DNA of 35,433 nucleotides from Myxococcales bacterium (GCA_023248855.1 JAHFDS010000026.1:1-35433); one strand, 5' to 3'. Positions 9,101-16,605 are shown, counted from the first letter of the stretch. Notes: generated by a model from the sequence alone, not told the origin. Made by a program: numbers and translations.

Positions 9101-9957
9101 AGCGCCTCCAGGTCGTGCGGCAGATCGGACACCCAGCTCGACGGGGGCACCGGATCGAGCTGCTGCTTGGCCATCAACACCGACGCGCCGTCGCCCTCGA
9201 ACGGCAGCCGGTCCGTGAGCGCAAGATAGAGCAGGACGCCCAGCGAGTAGTAGTCGGCCGCCGCGGTGACGGTCTCGCCGAGGGCCTGCTCCGGGGCCAT
9301 GAACGCGGGCGTGCCGAGGACCTGGCCGAGCGAAGGGTCGGCGGCCGGCAGGCTCGCCTCGGCGACGATGCCGAAATCGAGCAGCACCAGGCGCCCCTCC
9401 TCGGTGACGAGGACATTCGACGGCTTGAGGTCGCGGTGCACCATGGCGGAGCCGTGCAAGGCCTCGAGGGCGCGCACGAGCTGCGGCAAGGCGTGACGCA
9501 AGCGCACGAGGTCGCACACGCTCGCCACGGGGATGCCGAGGGAGCCCCGCGGCGCCTCGCTCGACCGCCCGGGCGCGCGATCGCGTGTGCGCTTGACGAC
9601 GGTCGTCGGCTCGTCGACGCGGGGCGCGGGCGGGGGCTCGAAGCCGGGCGGACGCAGCCAGCGCACGACGTCGGCGCCGCGCACGAGCTCCATCGTGAAG
9701 AACCAGTCGTCGCCCTCGGCGAACAGCTCGTAGAGGCCAACGATGTTGGGGTGCGAGAGCAACTCGGGACGCGAGGCCTCGGTGAGCGCGCGGAACTCGC
9801 GCTTGAAGCGATAGAGTAGCGTCGGATCGAGGTGGCGCAGAGTCTTGAGCGCGACCGGCATCTTGCGCTCGCGGTCGTAGGCCTCGAACACCAGGCCCAT
9901 GCCGCCCTCGCCCAGCGACCGGACGATCTCGAAGCGCTGCGAGCCCGAAAAGCCCAC
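6190..9957 (-). CDS. Ser/Thr protein kinase fused to AAA/STAND-type ATPase and helical repeats
   Basis: From the GTG at 9957 the protein is 1255 aa. Residues 8-310 are a complete Hanks-type kinase: glycine loop LGEGGMG, VALK Lys38, HRDLKPSN at 174-181, DFG at 194-196 and APE at 221-223. About 45 Pro/Arg-rich residues are inserted after the hinge (about 104-142). From about 325 there is an ATPase domain opening with FVGRAYEVERL, with Walker A GASGMGKST (357-365) and Walker B LYVDDLQWAD near 487. The C-terminal half is Ala/Leu/Arg-rich helical repeats of TPR character. This fusion is common in myxobacteria; target and signal are not known for this protein. The frame is open far upstream, but kinase homology begins only here. 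GACACT, 7 nt before the GTG, is a weak -10 candidate. Confidence 0.88.
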   Translation of the reverse strand: MGFSGSQRFEIVRSLGEGGMGLVFEAYDRERKMPVALKTLRHLDPTLLYRFKREFRALTEASRPELLSHPNIVGLYELFAEGDDWFFTMELVRGADVVRWLRPPGFEPPPAPRVDEPTTVVKRTRDRAPGRSSEAPRGSLGIPVASVCDLVRLRHALPQLVRALEALHGSAMVHRDLKPSNVLVTEEGRLVLLDFGIVAEASLPAADPSLGQVLGTPAFMAPEQALGETVTAAADYYSLGVLLYLALTDRLPFEGDGASVLMAKQQLDPVPPSSWVSDLPHDLEALCLDLLRRKPAERPGAGDVLARLGVQSARPLHTETSSSGGDVFVGRAYEVERLHAAAARLRDGARSAVVIVGASGMGKSTLVRRFVHEIEAASDRPVGAPAPARPLVLFGRCHERESLPYQAFDGIIDGLSGFLVSTPAERVASWLPPDLDQLLRVFPVLRRVAGADTLRAPRALDPQQGRARAFAALRELFSRLAREMPIVLYVDDLQWADRESLELLVAIGRGAAAPALLLLGAMRAEALASAHHVEAALARFAPAGVVERLELSPLSPDEQRTMVGRLLGGQMPPPALGEDYWAESHGNPLFMAELVRFAREEGAQALGSRRFEDVLAWRVSRLAPAAQTLLEVVAVSAAPAPLWVLIEATDLGPTEAERASAALRAGHLARTVRHGDRPWLDTYHDRVRETLLARMPEARRRDLHERLAHALERWDQAPVDALARHWLEAGDPQHATRYFVSAARAAADKLAFHRAAELYRAALRYGRHAEAESRKLQRALGEALSHAGFGLEAAEVYLVAAEGAPAADATDLERAASEQLLRGGHLERGLDVLARVMGRLGLRVAPTRKRALASLLLQRTRIGLRGLGWKRKEERNLRPADLERLDVLYAASTSLGMIDHIRGADFQTRHLLGALRLGEERRVCRALAIEVVFRSSEGKGDRTRTERLFESCVAMARALDDPYLRGVAELARGARAFFGMRFRPAAEAFTAADRVFTSECVGTHWEQVTARYMMLEASIWSGELEEVARRADAFIEEAERQRDVYARSMFRCEAHTWSLLQRDEPERALLDLQSALDGWPKHEMYVAHLMGLSGKSAALLYAGRPGEVLAEIDAVWPRMRASMLLRVTALATVVHLWQGLAALAAGSAEVAARAARELARGDTPVTQGLSDYMMGAIALGQRGREVGLPTLRRAVARLDEGDMALFAAAARFRLGELEGGADGAVLCERALAYFRTQGSANPQRMIAFAAPLLAK

Positions 9958-10023
9958 CGCGCTCAGTGTCGCACGTGGGCGAGAAACACGCGCGGCGGAG
10001 CCGCTGCCGGCCGCACCGTGACC

Positions 10024-10029
10024 TATGCT
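10024..10029 (+). promoter_or_regulatory. -10-like hexamer before sua5
   Basis: TATGCT, 9 nt before the ATG at 10039, with no Shine-Dalgarno in between. No convincing -35 is visible. Identical hexamer and spacing occur before the GNAT gene at 20638. Confidence 0.45.
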
Positions 10030-10038
10030 CCTTGGTCG

Positions 10039-11013
10039 ATGCGGCCGAAAAAGGAGGAGATCGCGCGCGCGGCCGCGGCGCTGAGGGCGGGACGGCTCGT
10101 GGTGATGCCCACGGAGACGGTGTACGGGCTCGCGGCGAGCGCGCTCAACGCCAGGGCGCTCGGGCGCGTGTTCGCGGCCAAGGGACGGCCCGCCGATAAC
10201 CCCCTCATCGTGCACGTGGGCAGCAAGGCGGAGCTCGCGCGGGTGGCTGCGAGCGTGCCCGCGCTGGCGCGCAAGCTGGTGCGGGCGTTCTGGCCAGGGC
10301 CGTTGACGGTCGTGGTGCCGGCGGCGCCGTCCTTGCCGCGCGCGGTGACGGCGGGGCTCGCCACGGTGGCGGTGCGAATGCCCGCCCACCCGGTGGCGCT
10401 CGCGCTCATTCGCGCGGCGGGGGTGCCAGTGGCGGCGCCGTCCGCGAACCGGTCGGGGCGGCCGAGCCCGACCACGGTGGCGCACGCGCGCGGCGACCTC
10501 GGGTGCGCGGTCGCCGTGTACCTCGACGGCGGGCCGGCCGAGCACGGGCTCGAATCCACGGTCGTGGACTGCACGGGCCCAAGGCCCGTCGTGCTGCGCC
10601 CGGGCGCGATCACGGTCGAACAGATCCAGCGCGTGTGTGGCGACCTCGCGATCGGCACCCGCGGCGCGGACGCGCCACGCTCCCCCGGCATGAAGTACCG
10701 GCACTACGCGCCGAGCGCGCGGGTGTGGGTGATCGAGGGGCGTGCGACCGAGGCGCGAGCCGGTGTACAGCGCACGCTCGGGCGGCTCGCGGCGGCGGAC
10801 CGTCGCGCGGGCGTGATCGCGATCGGCGACGAGCGCTACGCGGGCGCGGAGGTGTTCCGCGTGCCGACGCTGGCCGCGCTCGGGCGCGAGCTATACGCCA
10901 TCTTCCGCGAGGCCGACGCCCGCGGGCTCGAGGACCTCGTCGTGCGGGCGGTCCCCGAGCGCGGCCTCGGGCGAGCGCTCATGAACCGGATGCGCAAGGC
11001 GGCAGAGCGATAG
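10039..11013 (+). CDS. sua5: Threonylcarbamoyl-AMP synthase, Sua5 type
   Basis: The 324-aa product has a full YrdC domain (about residues 1-190) with the substrate-site motif PTETVYGLAA, the KGRPADNPLIVHV segment, FWPGPLTVV, VAVRMPAHP and APSANRSGRPSPT. It also has the extra C-terminal Sua5 domain, joined by the SPGMKYRHYAP linker that closes over the active site. It makes L-threonylcarbamoyl-AMP from threonine, bicarbonate and ATP, the first step of t6A37 synthesis in ANN-decoding tRNAs. The length fits Sua5 rather than the short TsaC. The frame is open upstream, but the ATG at 10039 gives the normal N-terminus (MRPKKEEIARAAAALRAGR) and follows a TATGCT hexamer by 9 nt. It is divergent from the kinase-ATPase gene. 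Confidence 0.95.
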   Translation: MRPKKEEIARAAAALRAGRLVVMPTETVYGLAASALNARALGRVFAAKGRPADNPLIVHVGSKAELARVAASVPALARKLVRAFWPGPLTVVVPAAPSLPRAVTAGLATVAVRMPAHPVALALIRAAGVPVAAPSANRSGRPSPTTVAHARGDLGCAVAVYLDGGPAEHGLESTVVDCTGPRPVVLRPGAITVEQIQRVCGDLAIGTRGADAPRSPGMKYRHYAPSARVWVIEGRATEARAGVQRTLGRLAAADRRAGVIAIGDERYAGAEVFRVPTLAALGRELYAIFREADARGLEDLVVRAVPERGLGRALMNRMRKAAER

Positions 11014-11091
11014 CGCTACCTCGACTGCGCGACATCGCTTCGAACACCGACGGACCGACGATCCGGCCCGTCCGCTGCGTTGCCGCTGCGC

Positions 11092-11126
11092 TTCCGGTCC
11101 TCAAGTACCCATGTACGTTCCGGTCC
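11092..11126 (+). repeat. Short direct repeat inside an intergenic, repeat-like segment
   Basis: TTCCGGTCC occurs at 11092-11100 and again at 11118-11126, separated by a spacer containing GTACCCATGTAC. It lies in the gene-free stretch 11014-11227, which otherwise holds the hairpin at 11174 and no convincing ORF. The compositional style suggests an interspersed intergenic repeat; this needs genome-wide comparison. Confidence 0.35.
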
Positions 11127-11173
11127 GGTTCTCGCGGCGCCTTGCGGATCGCGGGCTTGGCTTCGCCAACCCC

Positions 11174-11199
11174 GCTCGGACCGGCTTGTCGGTCCGAGC
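11174..11199. terminator. Perfect 10-bp hairpin between convergent genes
   Basis: GCTCGGACCG, loop GCTTGT, then CGGTCCGAGC: a perfect 10-bp stem with a 6-nt loop between the stops of sua5 (plus) and the SDR (minus). There is no T-tract on either side, so it may be a bidirectional intrinsic-like terminator, an mRNA 3'-end stabiliser, or part of a repeat element. Confidence 0.45.
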
Positions 11200-11227
11200 A
11201 CGGCCGGAACGAAGTGGCACAGTAGAG

Positions 11228-12016
11228 CTACCCCTTGCCACTGCGCGCGATCGGGCGATCCGGCACCTTGATGAAGCGGCCCGACAGCCAGCGCGACAGC
11301 CACGGCGTGAAGTACGCCATCGTATAGAAACCCGGATAGACGATGCGCGCCTTCCGCCGTTCCACTGCGACCCGCACCTTGCGCGCGAGCACGTCCGGCG
11401 TCCCCTCGGGCATCGCGCCGGCCAGGCCCTTGCGCCCGCCGAAGACCTCGAAGGCCGCGTCCGACATCGGAGTCTTGACCGGCCCCGGATAGACCGTCAC
11501 CACGTGCACGCCGGTGCCGCGCAGCTCGGCGCGCAGCGCCTCGGAGGCGCCCGCGAGGCCCGCCTTCGACGCGCCGTACCACACCTGCAGCGGCGTCGGC
11601 GCGAGCCCGGCCACCGATGCGATGTCGACGATGGTGCCGCCGCCGCGCGCGAGCATGCCGTCGAGCACGCGCCGCGTGATGAGGAGCGGCGACACCAGGT
11701 TGAGCTGCAGGAGGCGCTGCCCTTCGGCCGGGTCCGAGAACCTGAACGGGCCGCTGTTCTCCATGCCCGCGTTGTTGACGAGCACGTGGATTGGCCCGTG
11801 GGCGCGCTCGGCGTGGTCGATCCAGTCGCAGGCGCGCGCCGGATCGGACAGGTCCTGCGCGCACACCAGACAGCGGTCCGCCCCGATCTCCGCCGCCAGC
11901 GCCTCGAGCGCCGACTTCCGCCGCGCGATCACCGTGATCTTCGCCCCCCCACGGGCGAACTCCCGCGCGATGGCCTCGCCGATGCCCGAAGAAGCGCCCG
12001 TGACCGCGACGTGCAT
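11228..12016 (-). CDS. Short-chain dehydrogenase/reductase (classical SDR)
   Basis: The 262-aa protein shows the standard SDR elements: TGASSGIG nucleotide loop near residue 6, an IARR segment suggesting NADP(H) preference, LVNNAGMEN around residue 85, a catalytic Ser in IASVAG and YGASK as the catalytic Tyr-x3-Lys. The C-terminal region (KVRVAVERRKARIVYPGF and MAYFTPWLSRWLSGRFIK) resembles membrane-associated fatty-acyl or ketoreductase-like SDRs of the DltE/SadH-type group, but the substrate cannot be told from sequence. It follows the GRAM-domain gene by 17 nt on the same strand, so co-transcription is likely. Confidence 0.85.
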   Translation of the reverse strand: MHVAVTGASSGIGEAIAREFARGGAKITVIARRKSALEALAAEIGADRCLVCAQDLSDPARACDWIDHAERAHGPIHVLVNNAGMENSGPFRFSDPAEGQRLLQLNLVSPLLITRRVLDGMLARGGGTIVDIASVAGLAPTPLQVWYGASKAGLAGASEALRAELRGTGVHVVTVYPGPVKTPMSDAAFEVFGGRKGLAGAMPEGTPDVLARKVRVAVERRKARIVYPGFYTMAYFTPWLSRWLSGRFIKVPDRPIARSGKG

Positions 12017-12033
12017 GCCGCACTATCCCTCGA

Positions 12034-12540
12034 TCAGGCGAGCTTCTCCAGCGCGTGCGTGATCTCGACGACCCAGTCGCTCCGCCCGGACACCACGAAG
12101 GACTCAGCCTCGCCGCTCGCGAGGTGCACCCTGAGGCCATTCGGCACGATCCCGAGGCTGCGCGTCGCCTCGGCCGCACGCACTGACGACAGCGGCAGGA
12201 CGAGCGGCGCGTTCTGGACGTTCTTGCCGTGCGCGCGGAACACCAGGCGCGCCCTGGTCAACACCAACCAGCCGCCACGCGATTCACCGCGCCGCCAGTG
12301 GTTCGCCGGCCCCTGGTGCAACACCGCCTCGCCGTCGAGGTCTCCGGTCACCTGGAGGCGGCGACGTTGCGCCTCGGCGAAGAGCGCCATGATGAGGCCG
12401 AAGGAGGCGCCGGTGACCACACCGGCAGGGAGGGCACCTCCCCCGGCCCCGCGCAAGGCGAAGTAGCCGCCCATGAAGGCGCCGAAGGGAACGCCCGTCA
12501 GGGCGGCCGTCCTGAGGATGCGATGGGCGCGCGCGGTCAT
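12034..12540 (-). CDS. Membrane-anchored GRAM-domain protein
   Basis: This 168-aa protein has two predicted membrane segments in the first 55 residues (about 12-28 and 36-55, rich in Gly and Ala). A PH-like GRAM domain covers about residues 65-165. GRAM features visible are GGWLVLTRARLVFRAH, a following LPLSSV strand, LGIVPNGLRVHLASGE and a C-terminal SDWVVEI helix. GRAM domains usually bind phospholipids or proteins at membranes. The gene sits 25 nt after the kinase at 12566 and 17 nt before an SDR, so it is part of a compact minus-strand run. A TAACCC hexamer lies 6 nt before the ATG. The biological role is unknown. Confidence 0.75.
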   Translation of the reverse strand: MTARAHRILRTAALTGVPFGAFMGGYFALRGAGGGALPAGVVTGASFGLIMALFAEAQRRRLQVTGDLDGEAVLHQGPANHWRRGESRGGWLVLTRARLVFRAHGKNVQNAPLVLPLSSVRAAEATRSLGIVPNGLRVHLASGEAESFVVSGRSDWVVEITHALEKLA

Positions 12541-12565
12541 GCCCGTGGGTTACCACGATCCGCCG

Positions 12566-13864
12566 CTATTTCGAGGCGCTGGCGAGGCGGCGCATCGCGG
12601 GGTCCTCGATCCGGTGGCGCTGGGGCGGGTTGCTCGGGGTCCGCCGCGCCTGCGCCGTGCGCGGCTGGCCCTTGTGCGCGCCCTTGCGCGCCGGAGAACG
12701 CACCTCGGGCGGCGCCAGCGACGGCGGAACCAGCGCGAGCGGCGGCCCTGAGACGAGCGTCACGGGCGTCCCCCCCGAACGCGAGGCTCCCCAGACCAGG
12801 CCACCCACACACGCGAGCCCCAGCGCCACGGCGGCGATCAGGCCGAGGCGCCCCTCGAGCTGCCGACGCAGCTGCGCCCGCACCGATCCGAGCGGTTGCA
12901 GCACCCGCTCCGCCGCGGCCGCCAGCGCCCTGCCGCCAGGCCGCGAGACCTGCGCGCGCGAGGCGCGATCGATCGCGACCACGACGTCGCGGGCCGAGGC
13001 CGGCCGGTCCACCGCGCTCTTGGCCAAGAGGGACAGCACGAGCGCATCGACCGCCGGTGAGATGCCCGCCCCCGGGACGAGCTGCGACGGCGCCGCCGGG
13101 GTCGCCTCGACGTGTTGCTTGAGCAGCGCGACCGTGTCGCCATCGAAGGGCGTGCGTCCGGTCAGGAGCTCGAAGAGCACGATGCCGAGCGCGTAGAGGT
13201 CGGCCGCGACCCCCACCTCTCCGCCCGCGCACTGCTCGGGGGCCATGTAGCGCGGCGTGCCGAGCACCGTCCCCGCCTGCGTGAGCGCGGCGCCGCCGCG
13301 ATCGAGCCGCGACAGGCCGAAGTCCAGCACCTTGACCGAGCCAAACAGGTCGTCCGGCCCGGTGGCGCCGGACAGGACCACGTGCTCGGGCTTGAGGTCG
13401 CGGTGGACGATGCCCGCCGCGTGCGCGGCCTCCAGCGCGGCCGCCACCTCGCGGGCGATGCGCAGGGCGTCGGCCACAGCGAGCGAGCCGCGCGCGCCCA
13501 GCACGTCCCGCAGGCTCGGTCCGCGGCACAGCTCGGTCACGAGGTAAGGGGCGCCAGTCGGCAGCTCTCCGTAGCCGAGGAAGTGCGGCACGCCAGGGTG
13601 ATCGATCCGCGTGGCCACGAGCGCCTCGCGACGGAAGCGCTCGCGCGCGTCAGCAGACATGCCCCCGGAGGGCGCGAGCACCTTGACTGCCACCGGGTGC
13701 CCGAGCAGCGCGTGATCGCCGCGGTACACCTCGCCGGAGAAGCCCGCGCCGATCCGCTCGCGCAGGATGAACTCGCCGGCGCGCGTGCCGAGCAGCGCGT
13801 CGACCGCCACCGGACGCAGGAGGTCGGCCACCAGATTCTCGACCACGCACGTGATTGGCTGCAT
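12566..13864 (-). CDS. Membrane-anchored Ser/Thr protein kinase with Asn-to-His change in the catalytic loop
   Basis: From ATG 13864 the protein is 432 aa. The kinase domain covers about residues 30-310: glycine loop IGAGFSGEVYRG, VAVK Lys61, catalytic loop HRDLKPEH (154-161), DFG (181-183), then LGTPRYMAPEQ. One transmembrane segment (about 343-365, LGLIAAVALGLACVGGLVWG) follows, and then a short Pro/Arg-rich tail. This is a PknB-type transmembrane kinase lacking a large sensor domain. The oddity is His161 where the metal-binding Asn of HRDxxxxN is expected, so activity is uncertain although Lys, both Asp residues and APE are kept. The frame is open further upstream, but kinase-like sequence and normal length support this ATG. 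GRAM and SDR genes follow closely. Confidence 0.88.
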   Translation of the reverse strand: MQPITCVVENLVADLLRPVAVDALLGTRAGEFILRERIGAGFSGEVYRGDHALLGHPVAVKVLAPSGGMSADARERFRREALVATRIDHPGVPHFLGYGELPTGAPYLVTELCRGPSLRDVLGARGSLAVADALRIAREVAAALEAAHAAGIVHRDLKPEHVVLSGATGPDDLFGSVKVLDFGLSRLDRGGAALTQAGTVLGTPRYMAPEQCAGGEVGVAADLYALGIVLFELLTGRTPFDGDTVALLKQHVEATPAAPSQLVPGAGISPAVDALVLSLLAKSAVDRPASARDVVVAIDRASRAQVSRPGGRALAAAAERVLQPLGSVRAQLRRQLEGRLGLIAAVALGLACVGGLVWGASRSGGTPVTLVSGPPLALVPPSLAPPEVRSPARKGAHKGQPRTAQARRTPSNPPQRHRIEDPAMRRLASASK

Positions 13865-13933
13865 GTGGGGACTGTCTCTCAAGTCGCGTGCCAGTCCGAG
13901 CAGCCTGTCCTTCCAATGGCTTGACCACCGCCC

Positions 13934-13980
13934 GGAGCCCAACGGCTCCCGGCCGACTGACCCGGGAGCCGATCGGCTCC
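13934..13980. repeat. Pair of GGAGCC/GGCTCC hairpins in a 121-nt intergenic gap
   Basis: GGAGCC-CAAC-GGCTCC (13934-13949) and the perfect 16-bp palindrome GGAGCCGATCGGCTCC (13965-13980) share the same arms. They lie between the SDR stop (13986) and the kinase start (13864), both on the minus strand. They could terminate or attenuate read-through into the kinase gene, or serve as a protein-binding site near its promoter. No T-tract is present. Confidence 0.5.
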
Positions 13981-13985
13981 GCCCC

Positions 13986-14822
13986 TCAGGAGCCAGCGCC
14001 GCGGGCCTTGCGCTGGGCAGCGACTGCCGACAGACCCACTCGTTCCACCAGCCCCGGCAGCGACCGGCCAAGGCGCCAGATGGTTCGGGCGCGCCCGGGG
14101 ATGACGATCAGCGCCCGGTTGGCGGCCACGGCGTCGAGCGTCTCCTCCGCCAGCTTGTCGACGGGATAGGGCTTGCCGGAGAGGCTGGCCAGGTAGCCGC
14201 GCACGTCGGGGCGCCAGCCGACCCGCGGGAGATCGGCCGGGTTGTCACAGTCGAGCAGCGGCGTCTCGATCGCAGCCGGGCACAACGCGGAGACGCGCAC
14301 GCCGTAGGCGGCCGCCTCGAGGCGCAGGCTGGTCGAGAGCCCGACCACCGCGTGCTTGGTCATCGCGTAGGGCACGAGGAGCGGCACCGGCGCGAGCCCC
14401 GCCAGCGACGCCGTGTTGACGATGTGGCCTTGCCGCTGCTTGACCATGATGGGATAGGCCGCCTGCACGCCGTGCACGACGCCGCGGACGTTGATGTCGA
14501 TGATGCGGTCCCAGTGCGCGACGCTGAGCTCCTGCACCTCGCCGCCCACGCCGATGCCCGCGTTGTTGAACAGGAGGTCGAGCCGGCCACGCTCGCTGGC
14601 GACGCCCTCCACCAGCGCGCGCACCGCTGCCGCGTCCCGCACGTCGAGCGTGGCCGCCCGCGCCGAGCTCCCGAGCTCGCTCGCCACGCGCGAGGCCGAC
14701 GCGCCGTCGAGATCGGTCACGAGCACCCACGCGCCGCGCCCGACGAGCGCCTTCGAGATGGCCCTGCCGATGCCCGAGCCACCGCCCGTCACGATCGCGC
14801 CCTGCCCGTCGAATCGCTTCAT
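13986..14822 (-). CDS. Short-chain dehydrogenase/reductase (classical SDR)
   Basis: From ATG 14822 the product is 278 aa. It has the TGGGSGIG dinucleotide loop near residue 13, an acidic LVTDLDG after the second strand (Asp there suggests NAD(H) preference), FNNAGIGVGG, the catalytic Ser in NTASLAG and PYAMTK as Tyr-x3-Lys. The C-terminal part has the substrate-loop start CPAAIETPLL. It belongs to the broad classical SDR family; the substrate is unknown. The ATG at 14822 is preferred over the GTG at 14840 because TATGAT lies 6 nt before it. The gene begins just after the sigma-54 activator stop, in the same direction. Confidence 0.87.
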   Translation of the reverse strand: MKRFDGQGAIVTGGGSGIGRAISKALVGRGAWVLVTDLDGASASRVASELGSSARAATLDVRDAAAVRALVEGVASERGRLDLLFNNAGIGVGGEVQELSVAHWDRIIDINVRGVVHGVQAAYPIMVKQRQGHIVNTASLAGLAPVPLLVPYAMTKHAVVGLSTSLRLEAAAYGVRVSALCPAAIETPLLDCDNPADLPRVGWRPDVRGYLASLSGKPYPVDKLAEETLDAVAANRALIVIPGRARTIWRLGRSLPGLVERVGLSAVAAQRKARGAGS

Positions 14823-14828
14823 CCGGGC

Positions 14829-14834
14829 ATCATA
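14829..14834 (-). promoter_or_regulatory. -10-like hexamer before the SDR at 14822
   Basis: On the minus strand TATGAT, 6 nt before the ATG and overlapping the present 3' end of the sigma-54 activator gene. It would give a leaderless SDR transcript in addition to read-through. Confidence 0.45.
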
Positions 14835-16599
14835 GGCCACCCGGCCTCACGGATTGATGCCGAGACGCTTGAGCTTGTATGTCGAGGAGCCTGGCCGCGT
14901 GCGTGCGATTGCCGCCCGTCTGCTCGAGCGCGCGCACGAGGCGAAGCCGCTCGACCTGCGCGAGATCGACCGGTTCTGTGCTCGCGCCCGCGCTCACCGA
15001 CGGCGGCTGCGTCGGACGGCCCGCCCCCGGGGACCTTCCCGCTGCCAGCGCGCGCGGTCGCTGCGCCACGGGCACCTCGGCCGGCCCCCGCAGGTGCTCG
15101 AGCCGCACGACTCCGTCGTCGCTTGCGAGCAGCACGGCCCGCTCGATGACGTTGCGTAGCTCGCGCACGTTGCCCGGCCAGGGTTGCGCCTCGAGGTACA
15201 CGCGCGCGCCGAGCTCGATGGGAAACGCTCGGCGCCCGGCCTGCCGGCAGTACAGCGCCACGAAGTGCTCCGCCAGCGGCACGACGTCGTCGGTGCGATC
15301 GCGCAGCGGCGGGATCACGATCGTGACCGCATTGAAGCGATACAGGAGGTCGCTCCTGAAGGCGCCTTCGTCCGCCATCTCGAGCAAGTTGCGGTTGGTC
15401 GCCGCCACGATGCGCACGTCCACGGGGAGAGACCGCTCGCCACCGAGGCGCACCACGATCTTCTCCTCGAGCACCCGCAGGAGCTTGGCCTGCGTGTCGC
15501 GCGGCAGCTCGCCGATCTCGTCGAGGAACAGCGTGCCCCCGCTGGCCTGCTCGACCCAGCCGACCTTGCGAGCAATCGCTCCCGTGAACGCGCCCTTCTC
15601 GTGGCCGAACAGCTCGCTGTCGATGAGCGTGCCGACCAGCGTCGCGCAGTTGACGCGCACGAGCGGGCCTGACGAGCGCGCGGAGGCGGCGTGGATGCGC
15701 TCGGCCAGCACCTCCTTGCCCACGCCCGTCTCGCCGAGGAGCAGCACCGGGAGCATCGACGGCGCCACGCGATCGCAAAGCGCCACGAGGCGCGCCATCG
15801 CCGCGCTGCGCACGACGGACTGCTGGGCACCGAGCTGGCCGTGCAGCCGCTCGCGCGCGCAATCGACCAGCGCCGCCGCCTCCCCCCCATCCTCCGGAAA
15901 GACCGCCACCGACCCGCGCAGCCCGAGCCGCTCGGCACCGAGGCGATCGTGCAATCGCTCCAGACATCGCTCGGCCGCCGCGCGGTCGGTCTCCGGCAGG
16001 AGCACCTCGCAACGTCCGGCCGCGAAGTGCCCGACCAGGTCGACCACCCGCAGGGCCGCCGCGAGCTCCCCCATCGCGGCCGCGAGGTCACGCGCCCCCT
16101 GCAGCTCGAGCGCGAGCACTGCCAGGGGCCGCCCGAACCGGCGCGCCTGCTCGACCTGCTCGGCCAGCCGCCGGCGCCAGGCCTCCTGCGGCAACACGCG
16201 GCGGCCCTCGGTGGCCGCGACGCGCGACAGGAGCAGCGTCGCATCCCCGACGGTGACCACGTCGCCCGGCTGCACGCGCGCCCGGCCGCTGACGCGCTCG
16301 CCGTTGACGCTCGTGCCGTTGGCGCTGCCGACATCCTCGATCCATAGGTCCACTCCGCCGACCTCGAGGCGGGCGTGGCAGCGCGAGACGGTGGCGTCGT
16401 CGACCCGGATCAGCCGATCGGTGGCGCGCCCGATGGTGACGTGACCGAACGCCGGCAGCTCGACGGCATGGCTGGTGTCCCCCGCGATCACCATGCAGAA
16501 GAGGCGGTCGACCTTATCGACGGCGACCTCGCGCACGACGCGCACGAGCCCCGTGATGCGGTCCGCGGCCGGCTCCTCGAAGCCCCCCTTCTCCGACAC
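14830..16599 (-). CDS. FHA-domain sigma-54 activator with a damaged C-terminal Fis helix
   Basis: The 589-aa frame has an FHA domain (about residues 45-125; GR at 57-58, SRCH at 72-75, NGT at 94-96) that should read phosphothreonine. A GGDEF-like but motif-less region (about 145-255) follows, with [15 protein letters not shown] in the place of GGDEF. Then comes an AAA+ domain with Walker A GETGVGKE (289-296), the sigma-54-contacting GAFTGA (336-341), Walker [10 protein letters not shown] and an NVRELRN box. The final Fis-type HTH begins normally ([14 protein letters not shown]), but the recognition helix is missing. The usual ending [10 protein letters not shown]-stop is present in the next frame with its stop at 14847-14849, implying loss of about 20 nt. 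The GTG start follows TAAGAT by 6 nt. Promoter recognition is probably impaired unless this is an assembly error. Confidence 0.85.
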   Translation of the reverse strand: MSEKGGFEEPAADRITGLVRVVREVAVDKVDRLFCMVIAGDTSHAVELPAFGHVTIGRATDRLIRVDDATVSRCHARLEVGGVDLWIEDVGSANGTSVNGERVSGRARVQPGDVVTVGDATLLLSRVAATEGRRVLPQEAWRRRLAEQVEQARRFGRPLAVLALELQGARDLAAAMGELAAALRVVDLVGHFAAGRCEVLLPETDRAAAERCLERLHDRLGAERLGLRGSVAVFPEDGGEAAALVDCARERLHGQLGAQQSVVRSAAMARLVALCDRVAPSMLPVLLLGETGVGKEVLAERIHAASARSSGPLVRVNCATLVGTLIDSELFGHEKGAFTGAIARKVGWVEQASGGTLFLDEIGELPRDTQAKLLRVLEEKIVVRLGGERSLPVDVRIVAATNRNLLEMADEGAFRSDLLYRFNAVTIVIPPLRDRTDDVVPLAEHFVALYCRQAGRRAFPIELGARVYLEAQPWPGNVRELRNVIERAVLLASDDGVVRLEHLRGPAEVPVAQRPRALAAGRSPGAGRPTQPPSVSAGASTEPVDLAQVERLRLVRALEQTGGNRTHAARLLDIQAQASRHQSVRPGGL

Positions 16600-16605
16600 C
16601 CTTCG

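Noticed and set aside
6553-9819. Very long open frame on the plus strand opposite the kinase-ATPase gene
   Set aside because: It is rich in Arg, His, Gly and Ala with no domain, and mirrors the GC-biased third positions of the real minus-strand gene.
12229-13122. Plus-strand frame opposite the GRAM and kinase genes
   Set aside because: Pro/Ala/Arg low complexity spanning two real genes; no start signal.
14823-14840. GTG at 14840 as start of the SDR
   Set aside because: It adds six residues without family support and lies upstream of a -10-like hexamer that fits the ATG at 14822.
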